NCBI RefSeq assembly: GCF_000368865.1
Contig: NZ_KB849728.1
Coordinates: 107,965 to 171,964 of the forward strand
Length of the DNA: 64,000 nt
Direction: 5' to 3'
Source: Acinetobacter bouvetii DSM 14964 = CIP 107468
GTDB lineage: Bacteria; Pseudomonadota; Gammaproteobacteria; Pseudomonadales; Moraxellaceae
The number at the start of each line of letters is the position of its first letter. The first letter of the stretch is position 1. The notes under the pieces are model-generated. The model did not search any database and was not told the origin of the DNA. It was given only the letters and a program-made list of their open reading frames with translations. Shown in pieces: positions 1-9,835 of this stretch. Position numbers and translations under genes: made by a program.

Positions 1-362
1 TACCCCTCAGATTATAAGCCGTTACAGATGACAAAATCCAAATAATACATCGAATAAAAAGAGAAAACGTCCAGCCATTGTGAGCATCTAAAGTATAGAG
101 TTATGCTGAAGACTATTTATTTTATTAAAATAGATATGACAATCAATTATATAACAAAAAAGCCTGCATAACTTTATACAGACAGGCCCGCATCAGCCCT
201 TTCATAGCTGCAAACTGCAATTCCCTGCTTTGAAAGCGGCGGCACACGGGGAATGCTGAATAATAAAAAGGGGAAATAAAAGAAGTATCAACAAATGTTA
301 AAAACACCCCAGCAAGCATCTAAAAATGATTTACCTCCTATAGGATTAATGCTGCTGAAAAT
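1..362. other. Gene-poor left end of the window, downstream of the capsule glycosyltransferase
   Basis: No convincing gene is visible here. In a K locus one would expect another sugar gene directly after the glycosyltransferase, so a gap of at least 362 bases is slightly unusual. The minus strand has one 58-codon frame (143-319) whose ATG lies 13 bases after a good AGGAGGT, but its product resembles nothing I know. A short stem (GCCTG...CAGGC, around 166-187) with a long loop is too weak to call a terminator. Confidence 0.4.
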
Positions 363-1433
363 TCATTTACCAGCATTACCCTTATAAAGATTTAACCATT
401 GAGTTAAAATATATTTCCAATCAAAACTTTCCGCTTTAGGATAAACCCAATTCTTCTGCACACTATGCAATGAATTTTCTATCATTTGGGCAAGCGCTTC
501 AGGTTTTCCTATTTCGACCAAATTGGATTGAAGCAATTCAACAGCGCCATCCGTTGCAGTTGCTGCAATTGGACGCTCGCATAACATAGCCTCTAATATT
601 GCAAGCCCAAATCCTTCCCATGCTGATGAAGAAACAAATACATCACTAGCATTTAAAAGCGCTGTAATATCATTTCTGATTCCAAGAAATTGCAGGCGAT
701 TTTCTATGCCCAAGACATTTGCCAAATTTTCCATTTCTTGTTTTTTCGGACCATCGCCTACGATTAATAAAAATGCATTTTTTTCTTTTTCCGCAACAAT
801 CTTAAATGCTTTTAATAAGGTTGGATAATCTTTTGGAGTATCTATCCGTCCAATCGTCATAATGATTTTTGCATCATCAGCAATTTTCAGCTGCTGGCGG
901 GTGCTTGCCCTTAAATCCGGATCATATTTATAGCGGTTTGAATCAATGCCATTATAAACGGTCATGATTTTTTTATTTTTAACCGCCCCTGCCTGCATTA
1001 AGGCCCTTGAAGCATTATCGCTTACATTGGTATGCACATCGCATAAATTTTCCGTCAAGGCGTAAGTGGCCATGCGCAGCCGCCCTCCTTCAAAATTGGA
1101 ATGAGAGCTGCAAATAACCCGAACGCTTTTTCTGAAAAGTTTAACCAAACGCGCCATAATATTGGCATGGAACATGTGCGCATGAATGACATCAGGCTGC
1201 ACCTGATCTACCAGCTTCAGCAATGAATAGATCGACTTAAAAGCCGAAATTCCAGAACTCAGCGGTATTTTATACAGCTTAATATTTTGATGAACTGGCC
1301 TTCTTACGATATCTCCAGTGAAATAAACCAGACAGACTTCCTGACCGGATTCATATAATTTATCCGCAAGTTCACACACAACTTTTTCTGCCCCTCCCAT
1401 TCCTAAACCAGTAATCAGCAACATCACTTTCAT
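363..1433 (-). CDS. Glycosyltransferase family 4, capsule or surface polysaccharide synthesis
   Basis: This is a 356-residue retaining glycosyltransferase with the GT-B fold. It should transfer a sugar from a nucleotide sugar to the undecaprenyl-linked repeat unit on the cytoplasmic face of the inner membrane. Seen in the sequence: an N-terminal acceptor-side loop with GMGGAEK (residues 11-17), the VYNGID hinge segment (159-164), TIGRID opening the donor domain, and the EX7E motif of GT4 enzymes with Glu273 and Glu281. Its ATG overlaps the wzx stop codon as ATGA, so the two are translationally coupled. It is the last capsule gene before the window edge in the gna-gne-wzx transcript. Linkage and sugar cannot be read from sequence. 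Codon use is AT-rich compared with housekeeping genes in the window, as is usual for variable capsule genes. Confidence 0.9.
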   Translation of the reverse strand: MKVMLLITGLGMGGAEKVVCELADKLYESGQEVCLVYFTGDIVRRPVHQNIKLYKIPLSSGISAFKSIYSLLKLVDQVQPDVIHAHMFHANIMARLVKLFRKSVRVICSSHSNFEGGRLRMATYALTENLCDVHTNVSDNASRALMQAGAVKNKKIMTVYNGIDSNRYKYDPDLRASTRQQLKIADDAKIIMTIGRIDTPKDYPTLLKAFKIVAEKEKNAFLLIVGDGPKKQEMENLANVLGIENRLQFLGIRNDITALLNASDVFVSSSAWEGFGLAILEAMLCERPIAATATDGAVELLQSNLVEIGKPEALAQMIENSLHSVQKNWVYPKAESFDWKYILTQWLNLYKGNAGK

Positions 1434-2641
1434 TTTTGCTTACCTTTTAAATGGAAGAAAATCATCGAAAATGCAAGCAGGCACTGAAAAATATAGCTGA
1501 TAATCAATGTATAAATTCCACCGGTCAGTCCATACTGTGGAATATACAAGTATGAAACGAACAGCGTTAAAATTAATAAGGCTGAAAATAAGTATACCTG
1601 CTGCTTGATAATGCCGATGGCTGTCAATGTATACCCCAATACAGTGGACAGATAGAGCGCTAGGCCCGCGCACATGATTAAGATTAATTCTCTTTCATAA
1701 ACAGCATATGCATTTCCATAGATTAAATTTAAAATGTATTCGCCTAAGATTACACTTGCAATAATCACGAGGACACCGAGCCCCCCCGCAATTGCTAAAG
1801 CGGTCATTAAATATTTTTTAAAATCAGCTATGTTTGTATTCCAGGCGCTAGTAATTTTAGGGCTAAGATACTGGCAAATAGAATTAATAAAAATACTGCC
1901 GACAATGATGAAATAACTCAGCACAGTAAAAATACCGACAGATTCAATTCCAGAATATTTATTTAAAAACAATCTGGGAATTGTACTTTGCAGTGTCACG
2001 ATCCCCAAAGAGATTCCCATAGGAATAGCAGAACGGAGAATGCTGAGGTTTAAATTGAAAGAATGAATTTCCTTGGTTTTTAATATATATAAATTATCTA
2101 AAAATACCCAAACAAAAAAATAAACGCTTAAAAATAAAACTAAAGAGGTGTGAAAGTCAAAATAATACAGCCCTGCAAAAACAGCTACAATAGAAAATAA
2201 ACCCTTAAAAAACAATGATTTACTTATTAATTTGGTTTTATCATGAGCATTATAGTAAGCATAGATGATATCTGAATATGATTCAAAAAACTTCAGCAGG
2301 CTTACCAGCAGCAAAACCCAAAAGGATAGATGAGAAGCCAATCCCCAAATTAAACAGCAAATCAACGCTAAAAAAGAAGCGATTATTCTTAAATAATAAA
2401 ATTGCGAATATGCATATTTTTTCTGGCTATTTACATCCAAAATATACAAAGGCCTCAGCTGTAAATTGCTAATCGCAAATAATGGCGCCGCGATGGCCAA
2501 GGCCAATGAATATTGCCCCAAATTATCCTGACTGGTTAACCGGGCGAATAGAATTAAAATAACCCACTGAGAAAAGGCAAATACAAAATTTCCACCAATA
2601 AGCCATTTTGCCTTTCCCAGCAAGTTTTTTACTTCTTTCAT
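1430..2641 (-). CDS. wzx: Wzx-type oligosaccharide repeat-unit flippase
   Basis: A 403-residue, very hydrophobic protein with about twelve predicted membrane segments. The N-terminal block (lipid-facing helix, then FARLTSQDNLGQYSLALA) is typical of the polysaccharide-synthesis/Wzx branch of the MOP exporter superfamily. Wzx moves undecaprenyl-diphosphate-linked capsule repeat units from the cytoplasmic to the periplasmic leaflet for polymerisation by Wzy, which is not in the window. It begins 5 bases after the epimerase gene and overlaps the glycosyltransferase by 4 bases, so it sits inside one operon. The gene is strongly AT-rich, typical of serotype-determining genes that are exchanged by recombination. 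The family call is secure from topology and context; substrate specificity is unknown. Confidence 0.85.
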   Translation of the reverse strand: MKEVKNLLGKAKWLIGGNFVFAFSQWVILILFARLTSQDNLGQYSLALAIAAPLFAISNLQLRPLYILDVNSQKKYAYSQFYYLRIIASFLALICCLIWGLASHLSFWVLLLVSLLKFFESYSDIIYAYYNAHDKTKLISKSLFFKGLFSIVAVFAGLYYFDFHTSLVLFLSVYFFVWVFLDNLYILKTKEIHSFNLNLSILRSAIPMGISLGIVTLQSTIPRLFLNKYSGIESVGIFTVLSYFIIVGSIFINSICQYLSPKITSAWNTNIADFKKYLMTALAIAGGLGVLVIIASVILGEYILNLIYGNAYAVYERELILIMCAGLALYLSTVLGYTLTAIGIIKQQVYLFSALLILTLFVSYLYIPQYGLTGGIYTLIISYIFQCLLAFSMIFFHLKGKQK

Positions 2642-2646
2642 CTTAT

Positions 2647-3666
2647 TTATGCAAATTTAACATACCAAGGCATAGCAATTTTAATGCCCTGCTTGATATT
2701 AAAATCAGGCTTAAATTGCAAATATTTCTCTATTTTTTCTATACTTGCTTGTGAGTGGCGGACATCACCCGCGCGAAACTCTCTATAAACCGGGTCTTTT
2801 AAATACACTATCCCATTTTCATTTAATGCAGATTTAATCTCATTAAACAATTCATTCAATGTGGTCCGATCTCCGACCGCGACATTGTATACCTGATCTT
2901 TCGCATCATCTGAAGCTGTGGCTGCCAAAATATTTGCTTGCACAGTGTTATCAATAAAGCAGAAATCACGGCTGGTTTCACCATCACCATTAATAAATAC
3001 ATCATCGCCGGCAATCATGGCTGCCGTCCACTTTGGAATTACAGCGGCATAAGCCCCATTCGGGTCTTGACGTTTGCCAAAGACATTAAAGTAGCGCAGG
3101 CCAATAGTTTTAAAACCGTATGTACGCGCAAAAACACTTGCATACAGTTCATTCACGTATTTTGTCACAGCATAAGGTGACAGCGGATTGCCAATGTTTT
3201 CTTCCACTTTCGGCAATGCAGGATGATCCCCATAGGTCGAACTGCTGGCCGCATAGGTAAAGCTTTTCACTTCGGCATCACGCGCCGCTGTCAGCATATT
3301 CAGAAAACCGCTGATATTGGTTTCATTGGTGGCGATAGGATCTGCAATCGAACGCGGCACAGAACCCAATGCAGCCTCATGCAGCACATAATCCACCCCG
3401 GCGCAGGCTTTTTGGCAAGTGTCAAACTGACGGATATCGCCTTCAATGAATTTGAATTTCGCCCATTGCTCTTTCGACACCAAGCCTTGAACTTCATCCA
3501 GATTATATTGATGGCCTGTCGCGAAGTTATCCAGACCGACAACGTTTTGATTCAACTTCAGCAAGGTTTCAAGCAAATTTGAACCAATAAAGCCTGCTAC
3601 GCCTGTCACGAGCCACGTTTTAGGAGCTTGCTGCAACTGCATGCAGACGGTTTCAAAAGTATTCAT
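2647..3666 (-). CDS. gne2: UDP-N-acetylglucosamine C4-epimerase, WbpP/TviC type
   Basis: A 339-residue extended short-chain dehydrogenase/reductase predicted to interconvert UDP-GlcNAc(A) and UDP-GalNAc(A). Seen: the NAD-binding GxxGxxG as GVAGFIGS near the N-terminus, the SSSTYG segment and the catalytic YxxxK as YAVTK, and the RYFNVFG segment of this family. A longer frame reaches a GTG at 3684, but an AAAGGA ribosome site lies inside that extension, 8 bases before the ATG at 3666, so I chose 3666. It follows gna by 20 bases. The gna plus WbpP-type pair makes UDP-GalNAcA from UDP-GlcNAc in Vi antigen, Pseudomonas O6 and several Acinetobacter capsules, which suggests a galacturonamide-type sugar in this capsule. 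Confidence 0.85.
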   Translation of the reverse strand: MNTFETVCMQLQQAPKTWLVTGVAGFIGSNLLETLLKLNQNVVGLDNFATGHQYNLDEVQGLVSKEQWAKFKFIEGDIRQFDTCQKACAGVDYVLHEAALGSVPRSIADPIATNETNISGFLNMLTAARDAEVKSFTYAASSSTYGDHPALPKVEENIGNPLSPYAVTKYVNELYASVFARTYGFKTIGLRYFNVFGKRQDPNGAYAAVIPKWTAAMIAGDDVFINGDGETSRDFCFIDNTVQANILAATASDDAKDQVYNVAVGDRTTLNELFNEIKSALNENGIVYLKDPVYREFRAGDVRHSQASIEKIEKYLQFKPDFNIKQGIKIAMPWYVKFA

Positions 3667-3686
3667 GATCTTTCCTTTCAGCACGC

Positions 3687-4964
3687 TTATAAACGGATAT
3701 CTGATTCAGCCTCTGACAGGACATATTTCAGATCATACAGCACATGTTCAGCCTTGCCCAAAGCGCGGATTTCTGCCGCGCCCATCGCTTTAAACTGCTC
3801 ATGCGCAACCGCTAAAATCACAGCATCATATTGGCCTTGCTCAACCGTTTGAATCGGCTGAATGCCGTACTCATGCTCCGCTTCAGCCGCATCCACCCAA
3901 GGGTCATGCACATCTACATTGACATGATATTCTTTCAGTTCATTCACAATATCAATAATGCGGGTATTGCGGATATCCGGGCAGTTTTCTTTAAAGCTTA
4001 AGCCTAAAATCAAGACTTTGGCATCTTCAACCTGAATGCGTTTTTTCAGCATGGCTTTGACCAGCTGGGTCACCACATAAGCGCCCATGCCGTCATTTAA
4101 ACGGCGGCCCGCTAAAATAATTTCCGGGTTATAACCTATGGCCTGCGCCTTATGGGTTAAATAGTACGGGTCAACGCCAATACAGTGACCGCCCACCAAA
4201 CCGGGGCGAAACGGCAGAAAATTCCATTTTGTGCCGGCAGCATTTAACACGGCTTCAGTATCAATGCCCATTTTATTAAAAATCAGCGCCAGCTCATTAA
4301 TTAAAGCAATATTGACATCACGCTGCGTGTTCTCAATCACTTTCGCCGCTTCTGCTACTTTGATACTGGCCGCTTTATGCGTGCCTGCTTCAATAATCAA
4401 GTTGTAAACTTGATCGACATATTCGGCAACTTCTGGCGTTGAGCCAGAAGTGATTTTCAGAATATTGGTGACACGGTGCAATTTATCACCGGGATTGATC
4501 CGCTCAGGGCTGTAGCCTGCATAAAAATCTTGATTGAAGCTAAGTCCTGAGTTTTTTTCTAAAACAGGAATGCACACTTCTTCTGTCGCGCCAGGATAGA
4601 CGGTTGACTCATAAACCACGATATCGCCTTTTTTCAGCACTTTAGCAATGCTCTCTGAGGCTTTGACCAAAGGGCTTAAATCAGGCTGCTTGTATTCATC
4701 AATTGGCGTTGGCACGGTCACAATGAAAAAATTGCAGCCGCTCAGCTGCTGCAAATCAGTGGTATAGCTTAAAAAAGCCGCTTGTTTTAATTCTTCTGGA
4801 GATACTTCTAAAGTATGGTCCTGTCCGCTCTGCAACTCATCAATGCGTTTTTGATGGATATCAAAGCCAACCACTGGCACCTGTTTTCCAAACTCGACCG
4901 CTAACGGCAAACCAACATAACCTAGCCCAATAATTGCTATTTTCAGTTCAGATAGTTGTAACAT
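3687..4964 (-). CDS. gna: UDP-N-acetylglucosamine/galactosamine 6-dehydrogenase, WbpO/TviB type
   Basis: A 425-residue UDP-sugar dehydrogenase that oxidises the C6 hydroxyl to the uronate with two NAD+. Seen: the N-terminal Rossmann motif GLGYVGLP (13-20), the VPTP segment (84-87), the [10 protein letters not shown] segment, and the catalytic-cysteine motif GGHCIGVDP with Cys261. The C-terminal domain carries the [14 protein letters not shown] signature. It is the first gene of the minus-strand capsule arm and directly faces wza across an 883-bp spacer, the standard place of gna in Acinetobacter K loci. Together with the downstream epimerase it supplies an N-acetyl hexosaminuronic acid. Whether GlcNAc or GalNAc is the preferred substrate cannot be told by eye. 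Confidence 0.92.
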   Translation of the reverse strand: MLQLSELKIAIIGLGYVGLPLAVEFGKQVPVVGFDIHQKRIDELQSGQDHTLEVSPEELKQAAFLSYTTDLQQLSGCNFFIVTVPTPIDEYKQPDLSPLVKASESIAKVLKKGDIVVYESTVYPGATEEVCIPVLEKNSGLSFNQDFYAGYSPERINPGDKLHRVTNILKITSGSTPEVAEYVDQVYNLIIEAGTHKAASIKVAEAAKVIENTQRDVNIALINELALIFNKMGIDTEAVLNAAGTKWNFLPFRPGLVGGHCIGVDPYYLTHKAQAIGYNPEIILAGRRLNDGMGAYVVTQLVKAMLKKRIQVEDAKVLILGLSFKENCPDIRNTRIIDIVNELKEYHVNVDVHDPWVDAAEAEHEYGIQPIQTVEQGQYDAVILAVAHEQFKAMGAAEIRALGKAEHVLYDLKYVLSEAESDIRL

Positions 4965-5847
4965 ATAAAGCCTGTGCCATCGATGTATTGTGATTCATCG
5001 TTACGTTGTAAAGAGCCTTATAATATAGCAGAAATCAGATCTAAATGATGTTGTAAAATATTATGAAAATTCAAAATCCCGAACCCTGCAAACTGTTGAA
5101 ATCCGCCAAAGAATGAGAACCCGGCAGATTCATTATAATAAAGCCGATCAATTAATGATGAAGCGCTTTGTACAAAACCATTCTAAAATACACACTTCCT
5201 CAAAAATTTAGAAAGCGCGGCAAATATTTCAAATCTCTATCCACCCGCTAACTGCATCAATACAGACCATGCAATCTGAATGGCATCCGCTGCATAATCC
5301 ATCCAAAATAAATGACCAGCTGAAGTATAATTGCAGCTTATGTCACATAATTTATACAAGAAGGCAAACAGTTTAATTCATTATCTAGGAGATAAAAAAA
5401 TCCAAGCATTCGGCACAAATACAATAACCGCTGCTCTTAGAAACATCCTGATTGAGCACAGCAGATATCCACCCCACTGCCTGCACAAAAACCAAAACCG
5501 CACTTAATGTATTATTTTTATTAATATTTTTTAATTCAAACATTCAATCAACTTTATAATACTGGCTTATTCAGAGGATTCTCCGCATTTTGAATCAAGC
5601 CTGATTCCATAACCGCCTAAGATAGTTCATATTATTTTTCAATAAGGCTATGAATAAACAGTTCAACTATTTTTTGATACATAATTAAACCAGTGCAAGC
5701 TGTATACTTAAAATGCGTGCGAATCAGCGGCATCTTATGGTATATTCCATAACAATGCTGGTATAAAATCATACCGTTTTAAATTTATATTTTGGGTATA
5801 TTCAGCCTAATTAAGCAACTTATTATTTTTATAAAACAGGATTTCGA
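4965..5847. promoter_or_regulatory. Divergent capsule promoter region, 883 bp without a gene
   Basis: AT-rich spacer between gna (minus) and wza (plus) with no frame of plausible size. It must hold the promoters for both capsule arms. Near wza there is a perfect 6-bp inverted repeat TTATGG/CCATAA with a 6-base spacer at 5735-5752, followed by GTATAAAAT at 5761-5769, which could be a -10 element. Another inverted repeat (GGTAT/ATACC) overlaps it at 5760-5774. An isolated TATACT is at 5703-5708. No well-spaced -35 is obvious, so exact promoter calls are uncertain. Confidence 0.5.
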
Positions 5848-6948
5848 GTGAGTTACTACCGTTACAGCATTATGTTGGCATTAAGTCTAGGAATGACGGG
5901 CTGCGCCATAACTTCAGGCCTGCAGACCTATGATTTGCCCAGTGAAGGTGTTTACCAAACTGACTTAGGAACTCAAGTCAACGTAGTACAGCTTACTCAG
6001 GAGAGCTTAGCGGCTGTACAGCCAGCTCAAATCAATCAGCAAAGTTATGCCAATTTATTTCATGCTGGACATAAAAATTACCGCTTAAGCCCTGGCGATA
6101 TCTTATCCATTTATTTATGGGCCTATCCGGAAATCACCCCGCCAACCAATACAATAAACAACGAAGAAGCCATTAATTCCAACGGCTACCAGATTGATCA
6201 GCAAGGCTATATTCAATTTCCGGTTATCGGCCGTTATAAGGCTGCCGGCAAAACTTTAAATCAAGTCAATCAGGAATTGCGCAGCCAGCTCTCACGCTAC
6301 CTTAAAACCCCAGACGTAGTTGCACGGGTTTTATCATATCAGGGGCAGCGTTTTTCGGTACAAGGCAACGTCATGAAAGGCGGGCAATTTTCTTTGAGTG
6401 ATCAGCCTGTCAGCATTTATAGCGCTTTAGGCATGGCGGGCGGCGTCAATACCCAATACGGCGATAACACCTCCATCACTTTAGTGCGCCAAGGGCAAAC
6501 CTATAACCTAAATAGTATTGAGCTGGAAAAGGCTGGCTACTCTCTGCATAATTTGCTGATTCAGCCGAATGACACGATTTACGTCAATTCCCGGGAAAAT
6601 CAAAAAGTTTATGTCATGGGCGAATCCGGCAAAAACCAGTCTCTGCCGATGCGCGACCAAGGCATGACTTTGAGCGATGCTTTAGGTGAAAGTTTAGGTT
6701 TGAATCCACTATCTGCCAGCCGCGGAAAAATTTATGTGGTGCGCAGCAGTCCAAGCAATCCGATGACTGAAATTTATCATTTGAATCTCACCAGCATTGG
6801 CGATTTTGGCCTTGCCAATCAGTTCAAGCTGCGCAGCAACGATATTATTTATGTAGATGCTTCAGGCTTGGCGCGCTGGCAGCGGATTATCAACCAAGTT
6901 ATTCCATTCTCCAACATGATTTATAATATGGACCGTTTGGGACAATAA
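5848..6948 (+). CDS. wza: Wza, outer-membrane polysaccharide export lipoprotein
   Basis: A 366-residue lipoprotein forming the octameric outer-membrane channel for group 1-like capsule. Seen: a signal sequence with lipobox GMTGC (Cys19), the poly-export motif around YRLSPGDILSIYLWAYPEI, then SLBB-type repeats and a C-terminal amphipathic segment (ARWQRIINQVIPFSNMIYNM) matching the Wza barrel helix. The start is a GTG at 5848 preceded by ACAGG. The stop codon overlaps the wzb ATG (TAATG), indicating coupling. It works with Wzc in the inner membrane to move polymer to the surface. Length and architecture are normal for the family. Confidence 0.95.
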   Translation: MSYYRYSIMLALSLGMTGCAITSGLQTYDLPSEGVYQTDLGTQVNVVQLTQESLAAVQPAQINQQSYANLFHAGHKNYRLSPGDILSIYLWAYPEITPPTNTINNEEAINSNGYQIDQQGYIQFPVIGRYKAAGKTLNQVNQELRSQLSRYLKTPDVVARVLSYQGQRFSVQGNVMKGGQFSLSDQPVSIYSALGMAGGVNTQYGDNTSITLVRQGQTYNLNSIELEKAGYSLHNLLIQPNDTIYVNSRENQKVYVMGESGKNQSLPMRDQGMTLSDALGESLGLNPLSASRGKIYVVRSSPSNPMTEIYHLNLTSIGDFGLANQFKLRSNDIIYVDASGLARWQRIINQVIPFSNMIYNMDRLGQ

Positions 6949-7376
6949 TGCAGATTAATAATATTTTGGTGGTCTGCATTGGCAATATTTGCAGAAGCCC
7001 CATGGCGGAATATTTTTTCAAACAGGAATATCCCGCTTTGCGCATTCATTCCGCGGGAATCTCCGGACTTACTGGCCATTCAGCAGATGAAAAAGCGCAG
7101 CTGTGCATGCAGCGCTTAGGCATTGACATGTCTGGACACGTTGCGCGCAAGCTGAACGCAGAATTAATTAAACAGGCAGATTTGATTTTGGTCATGAGTC
7201 AAAATCAGCAAAAGCACATCGAACAAGCTTGGCCATTTGCGAAAGGCAAGACCTTCCGCCTCGGGCACTGGCAAGGTAAGAATGTGGCTGATCCCTATCG
7301 GCATGATCAATCTGTATTTGATGAGACCTGTCAGCTGATTCAGCAGTATGCTGCAGACTGGAAAAAACATATTTAA
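6948..7376 (+). CDS. wzb: Wzb, low-molecular-weight protein-tyrosine phosphatase
   Basis: A 142-residue cytoplasmic phosphatase that dephosphorylates the C-terminal tyrosine cluster of Wzc; cycling of Wzc phosphorylation is needed for polymer export and length control. Seen: the phosphatase loop CX5R as CIGNICRS with nucleophile Cys10 and Arg16, and the general-acid motif DPY with Asp115. It overlaps wza by one base and is followed 19 bases later by wzc. The length is typical of this family. Confidence 0.95.
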   Translation: MQINNILVVCIGNICRSPMAEYFFKQEYPALRIHSAGISGLTGHSADEKAQLCMQRLGIDMSGHVARKLNAELIKQADLILVMSQNQQKHIEQAWPFAKGKTFRLGHWQGKNVADPYRHDQSVFDETCQLIQQYAADWKKHI

Positions 7377-7395
7377 CTGAATTTGAACTACGATT

Positions 7396-9588
7396 ATGAG
7401 CCAAAATACCAATACTGAAGATACAATTGACTTAAAAGAACTGTTTTTTTCTTTAATCGCGCAATGGAAGCTGATTGCGCTTTGCGTCATCTTAAGTTTA
7501 GTGTGCGCACTGCTGTATCTTAGAGCAACGCCAGATACTTATGCAGTCAATGCATTGGTTCAAGTCGAAGAAAGCAAAGGCGCTTCAGCAGCCTTACTGG
7601 GCGATCTGTCCAGTATGATTGATCAAAAGCAGCCCGCTCAAGCCGAAATCGAAATCTTAAAATCACGCTTGGTCTTAGGCACCGTCATTCAAAATCTGAA
7701 TTTAGATTTGAAAATTTCCGGTACGCAAAATTCTTTTACAGACCGTCTATTTGCGCCGCATGACTACAGCACAGAGTATCTGTCAAAATCTGTTGTGTTC
7801 AAAGATGACGAAAAAGCATTTGAAGTGCGTAAATTTATTGTTCCGGCAGCCTATCGGGATAAACAGCTGGAACTGCATTTTGCAGGCAATAAACTCAATA
7901 TAATAGATCCAAAAACTGATCAGACTGTATTTAGCGGCAGCATCAATGCCAATAATCAGCTGCAGACTCCGCAAGGCCTATGGCAAGTCTCGATTTTCAG
8001 CCAAGATCAATTTAAAGATGCTTACTTAATCGAAAAACAGTCTTTGCCTGCAGCCGTCGACAGTATTTTGGCAAATTACGCTGTTGCTGAAAAAGGCAAA
8101 ATGACCGGCGTGCTGGGTTTAAATTATCAAGGCCAAGATAAACAGCACATCACCAAAGTATTGAATTCAATATTGGCCGCCTACAGCCAGCAAAATATTG
8201 AACGCCGTTCGGCTGAAAGCGCGCAGACCTTGAAGTTCCTGGATGAACAATTGCCGGATCTGAAAAAACAGCTGGATGTTGCAGAACGTGAATTCAACAA
8301 ATTCCGTCAGCAATACAATACGGTTGATGTCACCAAAGAATCTGAACTGTATTTGACCCAAAGCGTTACTTTAGAAACGCAAAAAGCGGAACTGGAACAG
8401 AAAGTCGCTGAAGCAGGCGCGAAATATACCAGTGAGCATCCGGTAATGCAGCAAATGAATGCCCAGCTGACGGCATTAAATAAGAAAATCGGCGAACTGG
8501 AAGGCACCTTAAAACAGCTGCCTGACTTGCAGCGCCGCTATTTGCAGCTATACCGCGAAGTGGAAGTTAAAACCCAGCTGTATACCGCCCTGCTGAACTC
8601 TTATCAGCAATTGCGCATTGCCAAAGCAGGCGAAATCGGCAATGTCCGTGTCGTCGATACGGCGGTTGAGCCGATTGAACCGATTGCGCCCAAAAAATTG
8701 CAGATTTTAATTCTGTCTATTTTCCTCGGCGGCTTCTTAGGCACCTTGCTGGCCTTGCTGCGCAATATGATGCGTTCCGGCATTAAAGATTCTACCCAAA
8801 TTGAAAATGAGCTGGACTTGCCTGTTTATGCCACTGTGCCGCGTTCACCTATGCAAGAAAGCCGCATAAAATTGCTGAAAAAGAAAAAGCATATTCCTGT
8901 ACTTGCGGTTAAAAATGGCGATGACATTGCCATTGAAAGCCTGCGCAGCATGCGTACCGCCATTCACTTTGCCTTAAGCGCAGCGAAAAATAATATCATT
9001 ATGATTTCTGGCCCTGCGCCAGAAGTCGGCAAGTCGTTTATTTCAACCAACCTGGCCGCCATTCTAGCGCAAAGCGCTAAACGTGTGCTCATCATTGATG
9101 CAGACATGCGCCGCGGCTATTTGCACAAATACTTCAACACCGATAATCAGCCAGGCCTTGCTGATTATCTGAATGGCTTTCAGGAACTGGACGCCATTAT
9201 TAAGCCAACGGAAATTGCGGGCTTAAGCGTCATTACCCGCGGCAAAAATCCGACAAATCCATCAGAGCTGCTCAGTTCAGCAAAATTTGCAGCCCTGCTG
9301 GAACAGCTGACGCCAATGTTTGACCATATCATTATTGATACTCCGCCAGTGCTTGCCGTGACTGACGGCATTATCATTTCACAATATACAGGCGTGAACC
9401 TAGTAATTGCCCGTTATGCGAAAACACAGATGAAAGAGCTGGAACTTACCGTCAACCGCTTTGAACAAGTGGGCGTGAAAGTCAACGGCATCATTCTGAA
9501 TGACATTCAGCGCGCGGCCGGCGGTTATGGATATGGCTACGGCTATAACTATTCTTATGGCTACAAGGCGGCCAAAGAACAGGATTAA
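7396..9588 (+). CDS. wzc: Wzc, polysaccharide co-polymerase and BY-type tyrosine kinase
   Basis: A 730-residue inner-membrane protein controlling capsule polymerisation and export. Domain order: membrane segment (about 24-43), large periplasmic Wzz-type domain with coiled-coil segments (about 270-410), second membrane segment (about 436-455), cytoplasmic BY-kinase domain with Walker A GPAPEVGKS (539-547), Walker A' VLIIDAD (564-570) and Walker B IIIDTPP. The tail has seven alternating tyrosines (711, 713, 715, 717, 719, 721, 723), the autophosphorylation cluster that Wzb acts on. It is the third gene of the export operon and is followed by a clear terminator at 9603-9630. It is a complete, fused MPA1-type protein. 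Confidence 0.96.
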   Translation: MSQNTNTEDTIDLKELFFSLIAQWKLIALCVILSLVCALLYLRATPDTYAVNALVQVEESKGASAALLGDLSSMIDQKQPAQAEIEILKSRLVLGTVIQNLNLDLKISGTQNSFTDRLFAPHDYSTEYLSKSVVFKDDEKAFEVRKFIVPAAYRDKQLELHFAGNKLNIIDPKTDQTVFSGSINANNQLQTPQGLWQVSIFSQDQFKDAYLIEKQSLPAAVDSILANYAVAEKGKMTGVLGLNYQGQDKQHITKVLNSILAAYSQQNIERRSAESAQTLKFLDEQLPDLKKQLDVAEREFNKFRQQYNTVDVTKESELYLTQSVTLETQKAELEQKVAEAGAKYTSEHPVMQQMNAQLTALNKKIGELEGTLKQLPDLQRRYLQLYREVEVKTQLYTALLNSYQQLRIAKAGEIGNVRVVDTAVEPIEPIAPKKLQILILSIFLGGFLGTLLALLRNMMRSGIKDSTQIENELDLPVYATVPRSPMQESRIKLLKKKKHIPVLAVKNGDDIAIESLRSMRTAIHFALSAAKNNIIMISGPAPEVGKSFISTNLAAILAQSAKRVLIIDADMRRGYLHKYFNTDNQPGLADYLNGFQELDAIIKPTEIAGLSVITRGKNPTNPSELLSSAKFAALLEQLTPMFDHIIIDTPPVLAVTDGIIISQYTGVNLVIARYAKTQMKELELTVNRFEQVGVKVNGIILNDIQRAAGGYGYGYGYNYSYGYKAAKEQD

Positions 9589-9602
9589 TTGTTTTTCAAT
9601 CC

Positions 9603-9630
9603 AAAAAGCCAGTGCCGACACTGGCTTTTT
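9603..9630 (+). terminator. Rho-independent terminator of the wza-wzb-wzc operon
   Basis: A stem AAAAAGCCAGTG/CACTGGCTTTTT with a short loop lies 15 bases after the wzc stop and ends in a U-run. It closes the capsule-export transcript. Confidence 0.9.
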
Positions 9631-9835
9631 GAGTTTTTAAAGGATAAATTCAATAAGCGCCTTTTTCGCATTATTGTATGAAAAATGTTTTATATATTCA
9701 GTATTTTATAGAATAATACCCTAAAGATGTCTATGATAATTTTCTGGGCTGCAGTCACTTTAGAAAACTGCTGCTGAGAAAAGTCTGCTAAAATTTTGGC
9801 AACTTTTTACATATAAAATAATTGTGGGAAAATTT

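Noticed and set aside
143..319. 58-codon minus-strand frame with an AGGAGGT sequence upstream
   Set aside because: The spacing to the ATG is 13 bases and the translated product resembles no family; kept only as a note for the left end.
5375..5420. GGAGATAAAAAAAT-like ribosome site in the capsule spacer
   Set aside because: No start codon or open frame follows it.
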